Part shown: positions 41,982 through 50,507 of the stretch, piece by piece
Position numbering within the stretch: the stretch's first letter is position 1
How the letters are laid out: each line of letters begins with the position of its first letter
DNA from: Pseudomonadota bacterium
Lineage (GTDB): Bacteria > Pseudomonadota > Alphaproteobacteria > Dongiales > Dongiaceae
Assembly (NCBI GenBank): GCA_021792365.1
Contig: JAJYUT010000002.1
Location: forward strand, 702,313 to 766,312
Length of the DNA: 64,000 nucleotides
Reading direction: 5' to 3'
The notes under the pieces: generated by a model
Told to the model about the DNA's origin: nothing
What the model saw: the letters and a program-made list of their open reading frames with translations, nothing else
Database searches by the model: none
Program-made: the position numbers and the translations under genes

Positions 41982-44573
41982 ATGAGCGGATCGAAGCAGC
42001 AGCCGGCCGACGTGAATCTCGAGCAGCTGGTCGCGGACACCGACACCGGGGGCCGCGCGCTCAAGGGGCCTGTCGGGACTTTTGTGCTCTGCATCGCGGT
42101 CGCCTGGGCGCTGTTCCAGCTCTGGTACGCGTCGCCCCTGCCCTTCATCATCGGCTTCGGGATTCTCAACGACACGGAAGCGCGCGCCATCCATCTCGGC
42201 TTCGCGCTGTTCCTGGCCTATGTCGCCTACCCGGCGTTCAAATCCTCGGCGCGCCACCGGGTGCCGGTGCTCGATTGGATTCTGGCGGCTCTGGGCGCAT
42301 TCGCCGGCGCCTACCTGTTCCTGTTCTACACGGAACTCTCCACCCGCCCCGGCCAGCCGACCACCCTCGATCTGCTGGCGGGCGGCGCGGGTATCCTCCT
42401 GCTGCTGGAAGCAACGCGGCGCGCGCTCGGCCTGCCGATGGTGGTCGTCGCGACCGTCTTCATCTTCTTCACCTTCGCCGGACCGTGGATGCCCGACGTT
42501 ATCCAGCACAAGGGCGCCTCGATCACCAAGTTCCTCAATCACCAATGGCTGACCACGGAAGGCGTGTTCGGCATCGCGCTCGGCGTCTCGACCAGCTTCG
42601 TCTTCCTGTTCGTGCTGTTCGGCACGCTGCTGGAGAAGGCAGGCGGCGGGAACTGGATGATGCAGATTTCCATCGCGCTGCTCGGCCATCTGCGCGGCGG
42701 TCCGGCCAAGGTTGCGGTCGTGTCCTCGGCGCTGAACGGCGTCGTGTCGGGCTCCTCGGTCTCGAACGTCGTATCGGGCGGCATCTTCACGATCCCGCTC
42801 ATGAAGCGCACCGGGCTTTCGGGCGTGAAGGCCGGCGCGATCGAAGCGTCGGCCTCGATCAACGGCCAGATCATGCCGCCGGTGATGGGAGCGGCCGCCT
42901 TCCTGATGGTCGAGTATGTCGGCATTCCCTACGCGGAGATCGTGAAGCACGCCGTGCTGCCTGCGGTCTTCTCCTACCTGGCGCTGCTCTACATGGTCCA
43001 TCTCGAAGCGCTCAAGATGGACTTGAAGCCGATCCCGCAGCCGGTCGTGCCGTGGAAAGAGCGGCTGCTGCGCATAGGGCTGGGGCTCTCCGGCACGATC
43101 GCCACGATCTGCATGCTCTATTACGGCATCCTGGCGATCGAAGCCGCCTTCGGGTTCGCCGCGCCCTGGCTGCTCGCCGCGCTCGGCCTCGGCCTCTACC
43201 TTGCGACGATCTGGTATGCGTCGCGATTTGCGGATCTCGCACTCGATGATCCAAACACGCCGATCCTGCATCTGCCGCGGGCCTGGGACGTCACGCGCAC
43301 GGGGCTCGACTTCCTGATCCCAATCGTGGTGCTGCTCTGGTGCCTGATGGTGGCGCAATTGTCGCCGGGGCTCTCCGCCTTCTGGGCGACCGCAACGATC
43401 ATCGGCATTCTCGTAACGCGCAAGCCGCTCATCGCGCTGTTCCGCAGGCAGTCACTGGCTCCGGCGATGCGGGGCGCGGCCTCCGATCTCATCGATGGCC
43501 TTGCCCTCGGCTCCCGCAACATGATCGGCATCGCGATCGCGACGGCGACCGCCGGCATCGTCGTCGGCACCATTACGCTGACCGGGCTCGGCCTGATGAT
43601 GACGGAGCTCGTCGAGTTCATCTCAGGCGGAAACGTCATCTTGATGCTGATCCTGATTGCCGCGATCAGCCTGGTGCTCGGGATGGGGATTCCCACCACC
43701 GCCAACTACATCCTGGTGGCGACGCTGATGGCGCCGGTCGTGGTCGATCTCGGGGCGCAGGCGGGGTTAGCCATTCCGCTGATCGCTGTCCATCTGTTCG
43801 TGTTCTACTTCGGGATCATGGCGGATATCACGCCGCCGGTCGGCCTTGCCAGCTTCGCCGCCGCCGCGATCTCAAAGGAGGATCCGATCGCCACCGGGTT
43901 CCAAGGTGCCATCTATTCGCTGCGCACCGCGATCCTGCCGTTCGTCTTCATCTTCAACCCGGCGATGCTGTTGATCGATACCCAGGGCTGGGGCCATACC
44001 ATCCTCGTGGCTACCGCATCGCTGATCGCGATCCTGCTGTTCTCCGCCGCCCTCATGAACTGGTTCGTCACGCGATCGCGGTTGTGGGAAAGCGCGGTCC
44101 TGCTGGTGGTCTGCTTCACGCTGTTCCGTCCGGATTGGTGGCTCAACCAAGTCTCGCCGCCCTCCGAAGAGGTCCCCGCCACCGAGTTCCTTGCAGCGGT
44201 CGAGCAGGCGCCGCCCGACGGGCGGGTGAATTTCGTCGTCGAGGGCATCGACCTCATGGGCGAGGATGTGCGCAAGACCGTCAGCCTCCGGCTCGGCGAG
44301 CCCGGCGATCCGATGCAGCGGCTGCGGGAAGCCGGCCTCACCATCATGCCGTCCGGCGACCGGCTGATGATCATGAACGTCGCCTTCGGCTCCTACGCCA
44401 AGCGCATCGGCCTCGACATGGGATACGATATTGTGGCGCTCGTGCGGAAGACGGACCAGCCATCGAGCGCGATCCCCATCGGCATCGCCCTCGCCGTGAC
44501 GGCCGGGATCGCCGCCCTGCAGTTCACCAGGCGGCGGAGTGCGGCAGGAGAACCGGCACGCGCCGGGAATTGA
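41982..44573 (+). CDS. Fused TRAP transporter permease with C-terminal DUF3394 domain
   Basis: 863 residues. The small (DctQ-like) and large (DctM-like) membrane parts are fused, as usual for TAXI systems: helices from about residue 30, then the DctM core (VLFGTLLEKAGGGNWMM, SGSSVSNVVSGG, GMGIPTTANYILVATLMAPVV, FYFGIMADITPPVGLASFAAAA). From about residue 700 comes a soluble-looking tail (EFLAAVEQAPPDGRVNFVVEGIDLMG region) and a last helix, recognisable as DUF3394, whose role is unknown. It imports the TAXI ligand using a sodium or proton gradient. The ATG at 41982 follows a CCGGAGGCG site. Confidence 0.92.
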   Translation: MSGSKQQPADVNLEQLVADTDTGGRALKGPVGTFVLCIAVAWALFQLWYASPLPFIIGFGILNDTEARAIHLGFALFLAYVAYPAFKSSARHRVPVLDWILAALGAFAGAYLFLFYTELSTRPGQPTTLDLLAGGAGILLLLEATRRALGLPMVVVATVFIFFTFAGPWMPDVIQHKGASITKFLNHQWLTTEGVFGIALGVSTSFVFLFVLFGTLLEKAGGGNWMMQISIALLGHLRGGPAKVAVVSSALNGVVSGSSVSNVVSGGIFTIPLMKRTGLSGVKAGAIEASASINGQIMPPVMGAAAFLMVEYVGIPYAEIVKHAVLPAVFSYLALLYMVHLEALKMDLKPIPQPVVPWKERLLRIGLGLSGTIATICMLYYGILAIEAAFGFAAPWLLAALGLGLYLATIWYASRFADLALDDPNTPILHLPRAWDVTRTGLDFLIPIVVLLWCLMVAQLSPGLSAFWATATIIGILVTRKPLIALFRRQSLAPAMRGAASDLIDGLALGSRNMIGIAIATATAGIVVGTITLTGLGLMMTELVEFISGGNVILMLILIAAISLVLGMGIPTTANYILVATLMAPVVVDLGAQAGLAIPLIAVHLFVFYFGIMADITPPVGLASFAAAAISKEDPIATGFQGAIYSLRTAILPFVFIFNPAMLLIDTQGWGHTILVATASLIAILLFSAALMNWFVTRSRLWESAVLLVVCFTLFRPDWWLNQVSPPSEEVPATEFLAAVEQAPPDGRVNFVVEGIDLMGEDVRKTVSLRLGEPGDPMQRLREAGLTIMPSGDRLMIMNVAFGSYAKRIGLDMGYDIVALVRKTDQPSSAIPIGIALAVTAGIAALQFTRRRSAAGEPARAGN

Positions 44574-44779
44574 GCGAGCGCGCAGCTTCGCAGATCGACG
44601 CACTCTTCACCGCCCCCGCAGCGAGCGGCCAGCTTGGAACCTGAGCCGGAAATAAGAGTTTCTTGGACGTTGCTCGAAGTGCAATCCGAAGAATGACCGT
44701 ATGACTCGGCGCATCCCGCGCACATGGCAGGGTGCGGGGCGCTCCTCGGCTAGTTGGAGCACAGCGAACGGAGACGTCG

Positions 44780-45556
44780 ATGGAAGACTTCATTCTGTTT
44801 CTGCTCGTCGGCTTCCTGGCCCAGATGATCGACGGTGCTCTTGGGATGGCTTATGGCGTCATTTCCTCTACCACGCTGCTCGCCTTCGGCGTGTCGCCGG
44901 CTCATGCATCTGCGGCGGTGCACGCAGCCGAAGTTTTCACGAGCGCAGCCGCCGGCTCCTCGCATCTCTATCATCGCAACATCGATTGGAAGCTGTTCTG
45001 GCGCCTGGCGCCCTTTGGCGTCCTGGGCGGTTGCACCGGAGCCTACGTGCTGACCGGCATTGATGCCGGTACCATCAAGCCGATCGTGACCGCCTATCTC
45101 GCGCTTGTCGGCGTATGGCTCGTCTTCCGGTCATTTCGAAAGATCCCCAGCAAGCCGGTGGCCCCTACCATTGTCGCGCCGCTCGGTGCCGCAGGCGGCT
45201 TTCTCGATGCCGCGGGCGGCGGTGGCTGGGGCCCGATCGTCACGACCGGTCTGCTTGGATTTGGCGGGACACCGCGTTACGTCATCGGCACAGTCAGCGC
45301 CAGCGAGTTCCTCATCACGCTTTCGGTATCAATTACATTCGCCGTGGCACTCGTCACCGGGCACTGGGCCGATGCCGGCGAGCCGACGCAGCACCTTGCT
45401 GCGGTCGCCGGCCTGGTCGTCGGAGGCATATTCGCAGCCCCGCTCGCCGGCTTCGTTGTCAAGACCCTGAAGGAGAAGCTGCTGCTCCGCCTCGTGGGCG
45501 CGCTGATTGTGCTTCTGGCAGGCTGGCAGACCGCACAGCAGTTGGCGCTGGTCTGA
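44780..45556 (+). CDS. TauE/SafE-family anion exporter-like protein
   Basis: 258 residues with about eight membrane helices and the two pseudo-repeat motifs of the family: FLAQMIDGALGMAYG near residue 14 and GGFLDAAGGGGWGPI near residue 137, plus GTVSASEFLIT. TauE/SafE proteins are linked to export of sulfite or uptake/export of sulfur-containing organic acids. It follows the TRAP permease by 206 bases, so it may be a separate unit. If it works with that locus, the imported compound could be a sulfonate. Confidence 0.88.
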   Translation: MEDFILFLLVGFLAQMIDGALGMAYGVISSTTLLAFGVSPAHASAAVHAAEVFTSAAAGSSHLYHRNIDWKLFWRLAPFGVLGGCTGAYVLTGIDAGTIKPIVTAYLALVGVWLVFRSFRKIPSKPVAPTIVAPLGAAGGFLDAAGGGGWGPIVTTGLLGFGGTPRYVIGTVSASEFLITLSVSITFAVALVTGHWADAGEPTQHLAAVAGLVVGGIFAAPLAGFVVKTLKEKLLLRLVGALIVLLAGWQTAQQLALV

Positions 45557-46075
45557 GTCGTAGCGCAGGGCGGGTGAAACTAGGCCCCTTTCGTCAACTG
45601 CTGGGCGTTTGGCGACGGTCGGTATCTGGCGACACGGAGCAACTTTCCTTGAAACCTCCTGCTCGTCCCTCTCGGGCTCTTGCGGCGACGTCCGGCGGAT
45701 GGCCACTCGCTCGCGTGCCACGGCTCAAGCGCTCGCATGCCATGCGTCGGGCTACTCGATAAAGGTGAGATAAACTCACTGCTGCCCGGATCGGAATCCC
45801 ATCGGGTAACCTGCGGAGTTGCGTTTTCTGCGACTCCTTAACGGCTAAGATCATACCTGGCCGAATGGCTGGCCCCCAGGGCGACAGACACCACGCGCCG
45901 CACGCCGCCGCTCCATTTGACAGCTCAAAAGCACATGCGGGCCTGCTTCAAGGTATAGCTGCCTCTGCCGTCCTTGTCGTATAGTGTGCAGGATTCCACC
46001 AGCGCCCTTTATTAACGCAGCGTCAGAAAGCGACGCAGGCGCCAGGTGTCGTCTCAGGACAGGGAGGCTTCGGAC
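45557..46075. other. Gap between the TauE-like gene and the signalling cluster
   Basis: 519 bases without a gene I can support. Short open frames exist on both strands but none has a ribosome site or a recognisable protein. A short inverted repeat (GCGTC-N7-GACGC, 46020-46036) lies 40 bases before the next start. A TATAGT at 45980-45985 and a TTGACA at 45917-45922 are present but not correctly spaced for one promoter. Confidence 0.6.
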
Positions 46076-46894
46076 ATGAACATCCGAGAGCCGGAGACTG
46101 GATCGCGGGTTCTACGCGGGCAGAGCGTTCGGCTGGGCGTTTGCTTGCACGCCATCGCCTGCGCGGTGATCATCTTCTCGTCGCTGAATCTCGCGACGCT
46201 GACTCGCGCCGACGAGTCTGACGAAGTGGCAATCGCCCTCAGCTTGGCGAAGATGCTTCAGGCCGGCAGACAGGTGATCTCTAGCAAACAGGCGCTTATT
46301 AACGATCCCGATCGGGGAGACAAGGGACTGACCGGCGATGTCGTCCTTGCCGCCGCCATAGAAAATTACAAGAAGGCGACCGGTATAGATCCGCGGTCCA
46401 TATCGGCGAGTTCGCGACGAGGCCGCCTGCTGCAATCGGAGATGGCCGCAATCAAGGAGGTCGTCGACGAGAATCAAAGGTTCATCAACGAGAAAGGAGT
46501 GGCGTTCAAGGGGTTCATCCCGGCAATTTTCGCGCGATTGGTAACGGAGCGCTTGGACGAGAAGATCGGCACCGACGTGTTGATCAAGGTAACAGCTCCT
46601 CCTCAGTTGGTTAGAAATCGCAAGTCCAGGCCTGATAAGTGGGAGCGAACAGTCATCGAGGAAAAGTTTCTGGCTCCAGACTGGACGCGCGGCAGAATTT
46701 TCTACCAGGTCGAGCCAAATCAGGGGCGTGATGCGCTCAGGGTAATGGTGCCAGAGTACTACACGGCTTCATGCCTCTCCTGCCATGGAGAGAAGACGGG
46801 CGAAGTCGATATCACAGGCTATCCGAAAGAAGGGGCGAGCGAAGGCGACCTCGGCGGAGTCATCAGCATCACGCTGTTCCGCCAGCAGCAATGA
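46076..46894 (+). CDS. DUF3365 (Tll0287-like) sensor protein with haem c motif
   Basis: 272 residues. A signal anchor or signal peptide spans about residues 19-45, so the rest is periplasmic. The body is a DUF3365 domain, seen in gas- and redox-sensing proteins, with CLSCH at residues 233-237 as the covalent haem attachment site and GDLGGVISI at its end. An AGGGAGG site eight bases upstream fixes the ATG at 46076. It lies ten bases before the hybrid kinase gene. The arrangement suggests it senses oxygen, NO or redox state for that kinase. Base composition appears lower in GC than in flanking genes. Confidence 0.85.
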   Translation: MNIREPETGSRVLRGQSVRLGVCLHAIACAVIIFSSLNLATLTRADESDEVAIALSLAKMLQAGRQVISSKQALINDPDRGDKGLTGDVVLAAAIENYKKATGIDPRSISASSRRGRLLQSEMAAIKEVVDENQRFINEKGVAFKGFIPAIFARLVTERLDEKIGTDVLIKVTAPPQLVRNRKSRPDKWERTVIEEKFLAPDWTRGRIFYQVEPNQGRDALRVMVPEYYTASCLSCHGEKTGEVDITGYPKEGASEGDLGGVISITLFRQQQ

Positions 46895-46904
46895 CAACGC
46901 TTGA

Positions 46905-49900
46905 ATGACCGGCGGTTTCGGCATGTCGAGACTCTCCATTCCCGCCCGTCTGATGCTGCTCTCGGCAGCCTTGATTGTCATACTCGTCGCCACCAGCATC
47001 TATCTGAACAGGGGAATCAAGCAAGGCGCGGACGCGCTCGTCGCCGAGGCCCGCTACGTCGAGATTCTACATACCGCGAGCGCCGCCGAGAAATCGTTCG
47101 GTGACCTGAAATACTGGCTCACCGATCTGGCAGTGAGCCTGCTCAACCTGTCTGAGCAGAAAGCGCGGGATGCACGGCGTCAATTCGATGCCCACCTGAC
47201 TACATTGGAGCCGTACGACCCCGCCGCCGTCGCAGCCATTCGCCGCGAAGTGGACGCCCTGATGACGCGCGCGTTCGAAGCAGTCGATTCCTACACCGAT
47301 GATCGCCGGGTGATCGGCAACATGCTCATGGCGGATGCGCGCGTGCATGTCACGGCGGTGGATGAGCAGTTGGCGCGAATGGTTGCCCGGCTGCGCGCCG
47401 ACGCGGCACAGGCCAGCGAGGCGGCTCAATCGCGGTCAGCCCAGGCCGTTCGAGTGTCGTGGGCGATCGTCATTGCAGCCGGTCTTTTCGCGATTGGTCT
47501 GACGGCCCTCATCCTGCGTTCCATCGTGCTGCCCCTTGGAAAAATCGGACAAGCGATGGCAGCCCTTACGAAGGGGCGGACGGATGTCGAGATATCGCTG
47601 TCCGGCCGTGACGAGTTGGCGGCGATGGCTCGCACCCTGGCGCTTTTCCGCGAGAGCCTGGTCGAACGCAATCGCCTGGCCGATGAGCGCGAACAGGCAT
47701 TGAGGCGCCTTGAGGCGGCCCGGGATGAAGTGACTGCCGCAAATCAGATCCTGCAAGTGACGTTCAATCACATGGCCCAGGGCGTCTCGATGTTTGACGG
47801 CGAGGGCAAGCTGGTGGCGTGGAACCAGCAATTCAGAGAGCTCCTCAGCCTCCCGGACTCACTGCTCGCCAAGACAACGACCTTCGCCGACTTCATCCGT
47901 TATCTTGCTGCGCGGGGAGATTTTGGGCCTCGCGATCCGGAAGACCAGGTGGGCAGGCGGCTCGCGAGCCTGGACGAGCCCTATGTAGGCGCCCGCACCT
48001 TGCCTGACGGGCGGGTGCTGGAGGTCCGCCGGAATCCCGTTCCCGGGGGCGGCTTCGTCTCGATGTACACGGACGTCACCGAGCAAAGACAGGCGCAGGC
48101 GCAGGTCGAGTTGGCGCGCAACCGGTTGAGCGACGCGATCCAGAGCATCTCCGACGGATTTGCCCTGTGGGACCGGGACGACCGACTCATCATGTTCAAT
48201 GACCGCTTTCGGCAGCTCCTGAAGCTCGAAGACCAGCTCGCGGTGGGCGTGACATTCGAGACATTGACCGGGGCGCTGGCAGGCCGGCGCGCGCATGCGT
48301 CTGACGGAGAGAGCGATGACCTCAACACGTGGATCGCGCATCGCCTCGCCTCCCATCGGAGCGCGGCCGCCGATGAGGATCTGCAACTGGACGACGGCAC
48401 CTGGTTGCGAGTCGGGTCACACGGCACGCGGGAGGGAGGCATCGTCACGACCTGGACGGACATCAGCGCTCTGAAGCATCGCGAGCTGGAGCTCGCTGAC
48501 CTTGTGGCGAGGCTTGAGGTTGCCCGGGACCAGGCGACCGAGGCCAGCCGCATCAAGAGCACGTTCCTGGCGAATATGAGCCACGAGCTCAGAACGCCTC
48601 TCAATGCGATCATTGGCTACAGCGAAATTCTGGAGGAAGAGGCCAGGGACAAAGGCCTGCTGGATCTGCTGCCGGATGTCGACAGGATCGAGACCGCCGG
48701 CCGGCATCTGCTCGGGGTCATCAACGACATACTCGATCTGTCGAAGATCGAGGCCGGGCGGATGGACATCTATATAGAAGATTTCGATGTGTCGGCCCTG
48801 ATTGGCGAGATCCAGTCGATGATCGTGCCGCTCGCGGCCAGGAACGGAAACGCACTCGAGGTGATTTGCCCAGCAGACATCGGCCGGATGCGATCGGATC
48901 TGACCAAGGTCAAGCAGAGCATCTTGAACCTGCTTGGCAACAGCAGCAAGTTTACGACTGATGGCCGGATTAGCCTGGTGGTCTCGCGGCATCCGACCGC
49001 AACGGGCGCGGACATCAGCTTCCGTGTGTCGGATACAGGCATCGGCATGAGTGCCTCGGAAATGGCCAAGCTGTTCCAGGCTTTCACCCAGGCAGATACC
49101 ACGACCACCAAGAGGTTCGGCGGCACCGGCCTGGGCCTCGCCATCACGAAGCATTTCTGCGACATGCTTGGCGGAAGCATTGCCGTCGAAAGCGAGCCGG
49201 GCAAAGGTTCGACATTCACGATCACCCTGCCTGATCGCGGAATCGCCGAGAGCGCGGTAGCGGCCGAACCGCGAGTCGCACCGGGCACAGATGGCGCAGC
49301 CACTGTGCTCGTAGTCGATGACGATCCGGTGTGCCTCGACCTCTTGAGTGTAACTCTCGGGCGAGAGGGTTACCGAGTGATCCATGCCCGCAGCGGCGAG
49401 GAAGCGCTGCAACAGGCGCGCGCGCATCATCCCCAGGCGATCACGCTGGACGTGCTGATGCCCAGAATGGATGGCTGGTCGACGCTCGTGGCTCTCAAAG
49501 CCGATCCTGTGCTGCGCGAGATTCCCGTCATCATGCTGACCGTCCTCAAGGACCGCGGCCTGGCATTCTCTCTCGGTGCCTCGGATTTCATGACCAAGCC
49601 GGTTGACCGCGTCGCCCTGACTTCGATGCTCCGCCAGTACAGGGCAAGCAACGCCGACCTTGTCTTCATTGTCGAAGATGACCCCGCGACCCGGGATGCC
49701 ACACGCCGGCTGCTGGAGAAACTCGGCCTCAGGGTCGCAGAGGCAAGCAATGGACGCGAAGGATTGCGATGGCTCGACGGCCATCTTGCTCCGACGCTGA
49801 TCCTGCTCGACCTCATGATGCCGGTCATGGATGGATTCGAGTTCCTCGAAGAACTGCAGCGCAGACCAAACCTCGGCCACGTACCGGTAGTCGTTTTGAC

Positions 49901-50090
49901 TGCCAAGCAGCTGTCGCAGGAGGAGATTGCAGTCCTGACCGGCCGGACGAAGCGGATCATGACGAAACAGGCAACGTCGAACGAGGATCTCGTGGCCGCC
50001 ATCCGTAAGTGCGTACAGCGCCATTTGGATGAACAGACGACGTCGCGCGCGCAGGATCAAATGACACCAGGCGGGCGCCAAGCAGGGTAA
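46905..50090 (+). CDS. Hybrid sensor histidine kinase with two receiver domains
   Basis: 1061 residues. In order: membrane helix 1 (about 14-35), a periplasmic helical sensor (about 36-183), membrane helix 2 (184-208), HAMP (205-257), two PAS-type domains (about 280-395 and 405-522), HisKA with H560, HATPase with N679, DTGIG at 710-714 and GGTGLGL at 739-745, receiver 1 (about 800-915, D849, K898) and receiver 2 (about 919-1040, D969, K1021). It can autophosphorylate and run an internal relay. The ATG at 46905 or the in-frame ATG at 46923 may start it. The stand-alone receiver gene begins seven bases after its stop. Confidence 0.93.
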   Translation: MTGGFGMSRLSIPARLMLLSAALIVILVATSIYLNRGIKQGADALVAEARYVEILHTASAAEKSFGDLKYWLTDLAVSLLNLSEQKARDARRQFDAHLTTLEPYDPAAVAAIRREVDALMTRAFEAVDSYTDDRRVIGNMLMADARVHVTAVDEQLARMVARLRADAAQASEAAQSRSAQAVRVSWAIVIAAGLFAIGLTALILRSIVLPLGKIGQAMAALTKGRTDVEISLSGRDELAAMARTLALFRESLVERNRLADEREQALRRLEAARDEVTAANQILQVTFNHMAQGVSMFDGEGKLVAWNQQFRELLSLPDSLLAKTTTFADFIRYLAARGDFGPRDPEDQVGRRLASLDEPYVGARTLPDGRVLEVRRNPVPGGGFVSMYTDVTEQRQAQAQVELARNRLSDAIQSISDGFALWDRDDRLIMFNDRFRQLLKLEDQLAVGVTFETLTGALAGRRAHASDGESDDLNTWIAHRLASHRSAAADEDLQLDDGTWLRVGSHGTREGGIVTTWTDISALKHRELELADLVARLEVARDQATEASRIKSTFLANMSHELRTPLNAIIGYSEILEEEARDKGLLDLLPDVDRIETAGRHLLGVINDILDLSKIEAGRMDIYIEDFDVSALIGEIQSMIVPLAARNGNALEVICPADIGRMRSDLTKVKQSILNLLGNSSKFTTDGRISLVVSRHPTATGADISFRVSDTGIGMSASEMAKLFQAFTQADTTTTKRFGGTGLGLAITKHFCDMLGGSIAVESEPGKGSTFTITLPDRGIAESAVAAEPRVAPGTDGAATVLVVDDDPVCLDLLSVTLGREGYRVIHARSGEEALQQARAHHPQAITLDVLMPRMDGWSTLVALKADPVLREIPVIMLTVLKDRGLAFSLGASDFMTKPVDRVALTSMLRQYRASNADLVFIVEDDPATRDATRRLLEKLGLRVAEASNGREGLRWLDGHLAPTLILLDLMMPVMDGFEFLEELQRRPNLGHVPVVVLTAKQLSQEEIAVLTGRTKRIMTKQATSNEDLVAAIRKCVQRHLDEQTTSRAQDQMTPGGRQAG

Positions 50091-50097
50091 GATAGTT

Positions 50098-50472
50098 ATG
50101 ACGAAGATTCTTTTGGTTGAAGACAACGAGATGAATCGGGACATGCTCTCCCGGCGCCTCATCCGCAATGGCTACGAAGTCGTCATGGCGCTCGACGGCC
50201 GCCAGGCCGTTGAGATGGCCTCCGGAGAGAATCCCGATCTGATAATCATGGACATGAGCCTTCCGGTCATCGACGGTTGGGAGGCGACCCGGCAGGTCAA
50301 GGCGGCGCCTGAAACCCGAGCGATCCCGGTCATCGCGCTGACCGCCCACGCGATGGCGGGCGATCGCGAAAAGGCGATCGAAGCCGGATGTGACGACTAC
50401 GACACCAAGCCTATCGAACTTCCACGCCTGCTCGGGAAGATCGCAACGTTGCTGCGGCCAAAGCAACCGTAG
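50098..50472 (+). CDS. Single-domain response regulator (CheY/DivK-like)
   Basis: 124 residues, one receiver domain and nothing else. The acidic pair E-D is at residues 8-9 (LLVEDNEMNRDML), the phosphorylation site D51 or D53 is in IIMDMSLPVIDGW, and the conserved Lys is in DTKPIEL. It looks like DivK: no output domain, so it works by protein contact or as a phosphate shuttle. It sits between the hybrid kinase and cyclase genes and could carry phosphate between them. Confidence 0.93.
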   Translation: MTKILLVEDNEMNRDMLSRRLIRNGYEVVMALDGRQAVEMASGENPDLIIMDMSLPVIDGWEATRQVKAAPETRAIPVIALTAHAMAGDREKAIEAGCDDYDTKPIELPRLLGKIATLLRPKQP

Positions 50473-50507
50473 CAGCACGGGCGGAACTGGCGAGGCACGA
50501 ACGCACG

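Noticed and set aside
45594-45854. An 86-codon minus-strand frame in the gap before the signalling cluster
   Set aside because: No ribosome site, low-complexity basic composition and no recognisable family.
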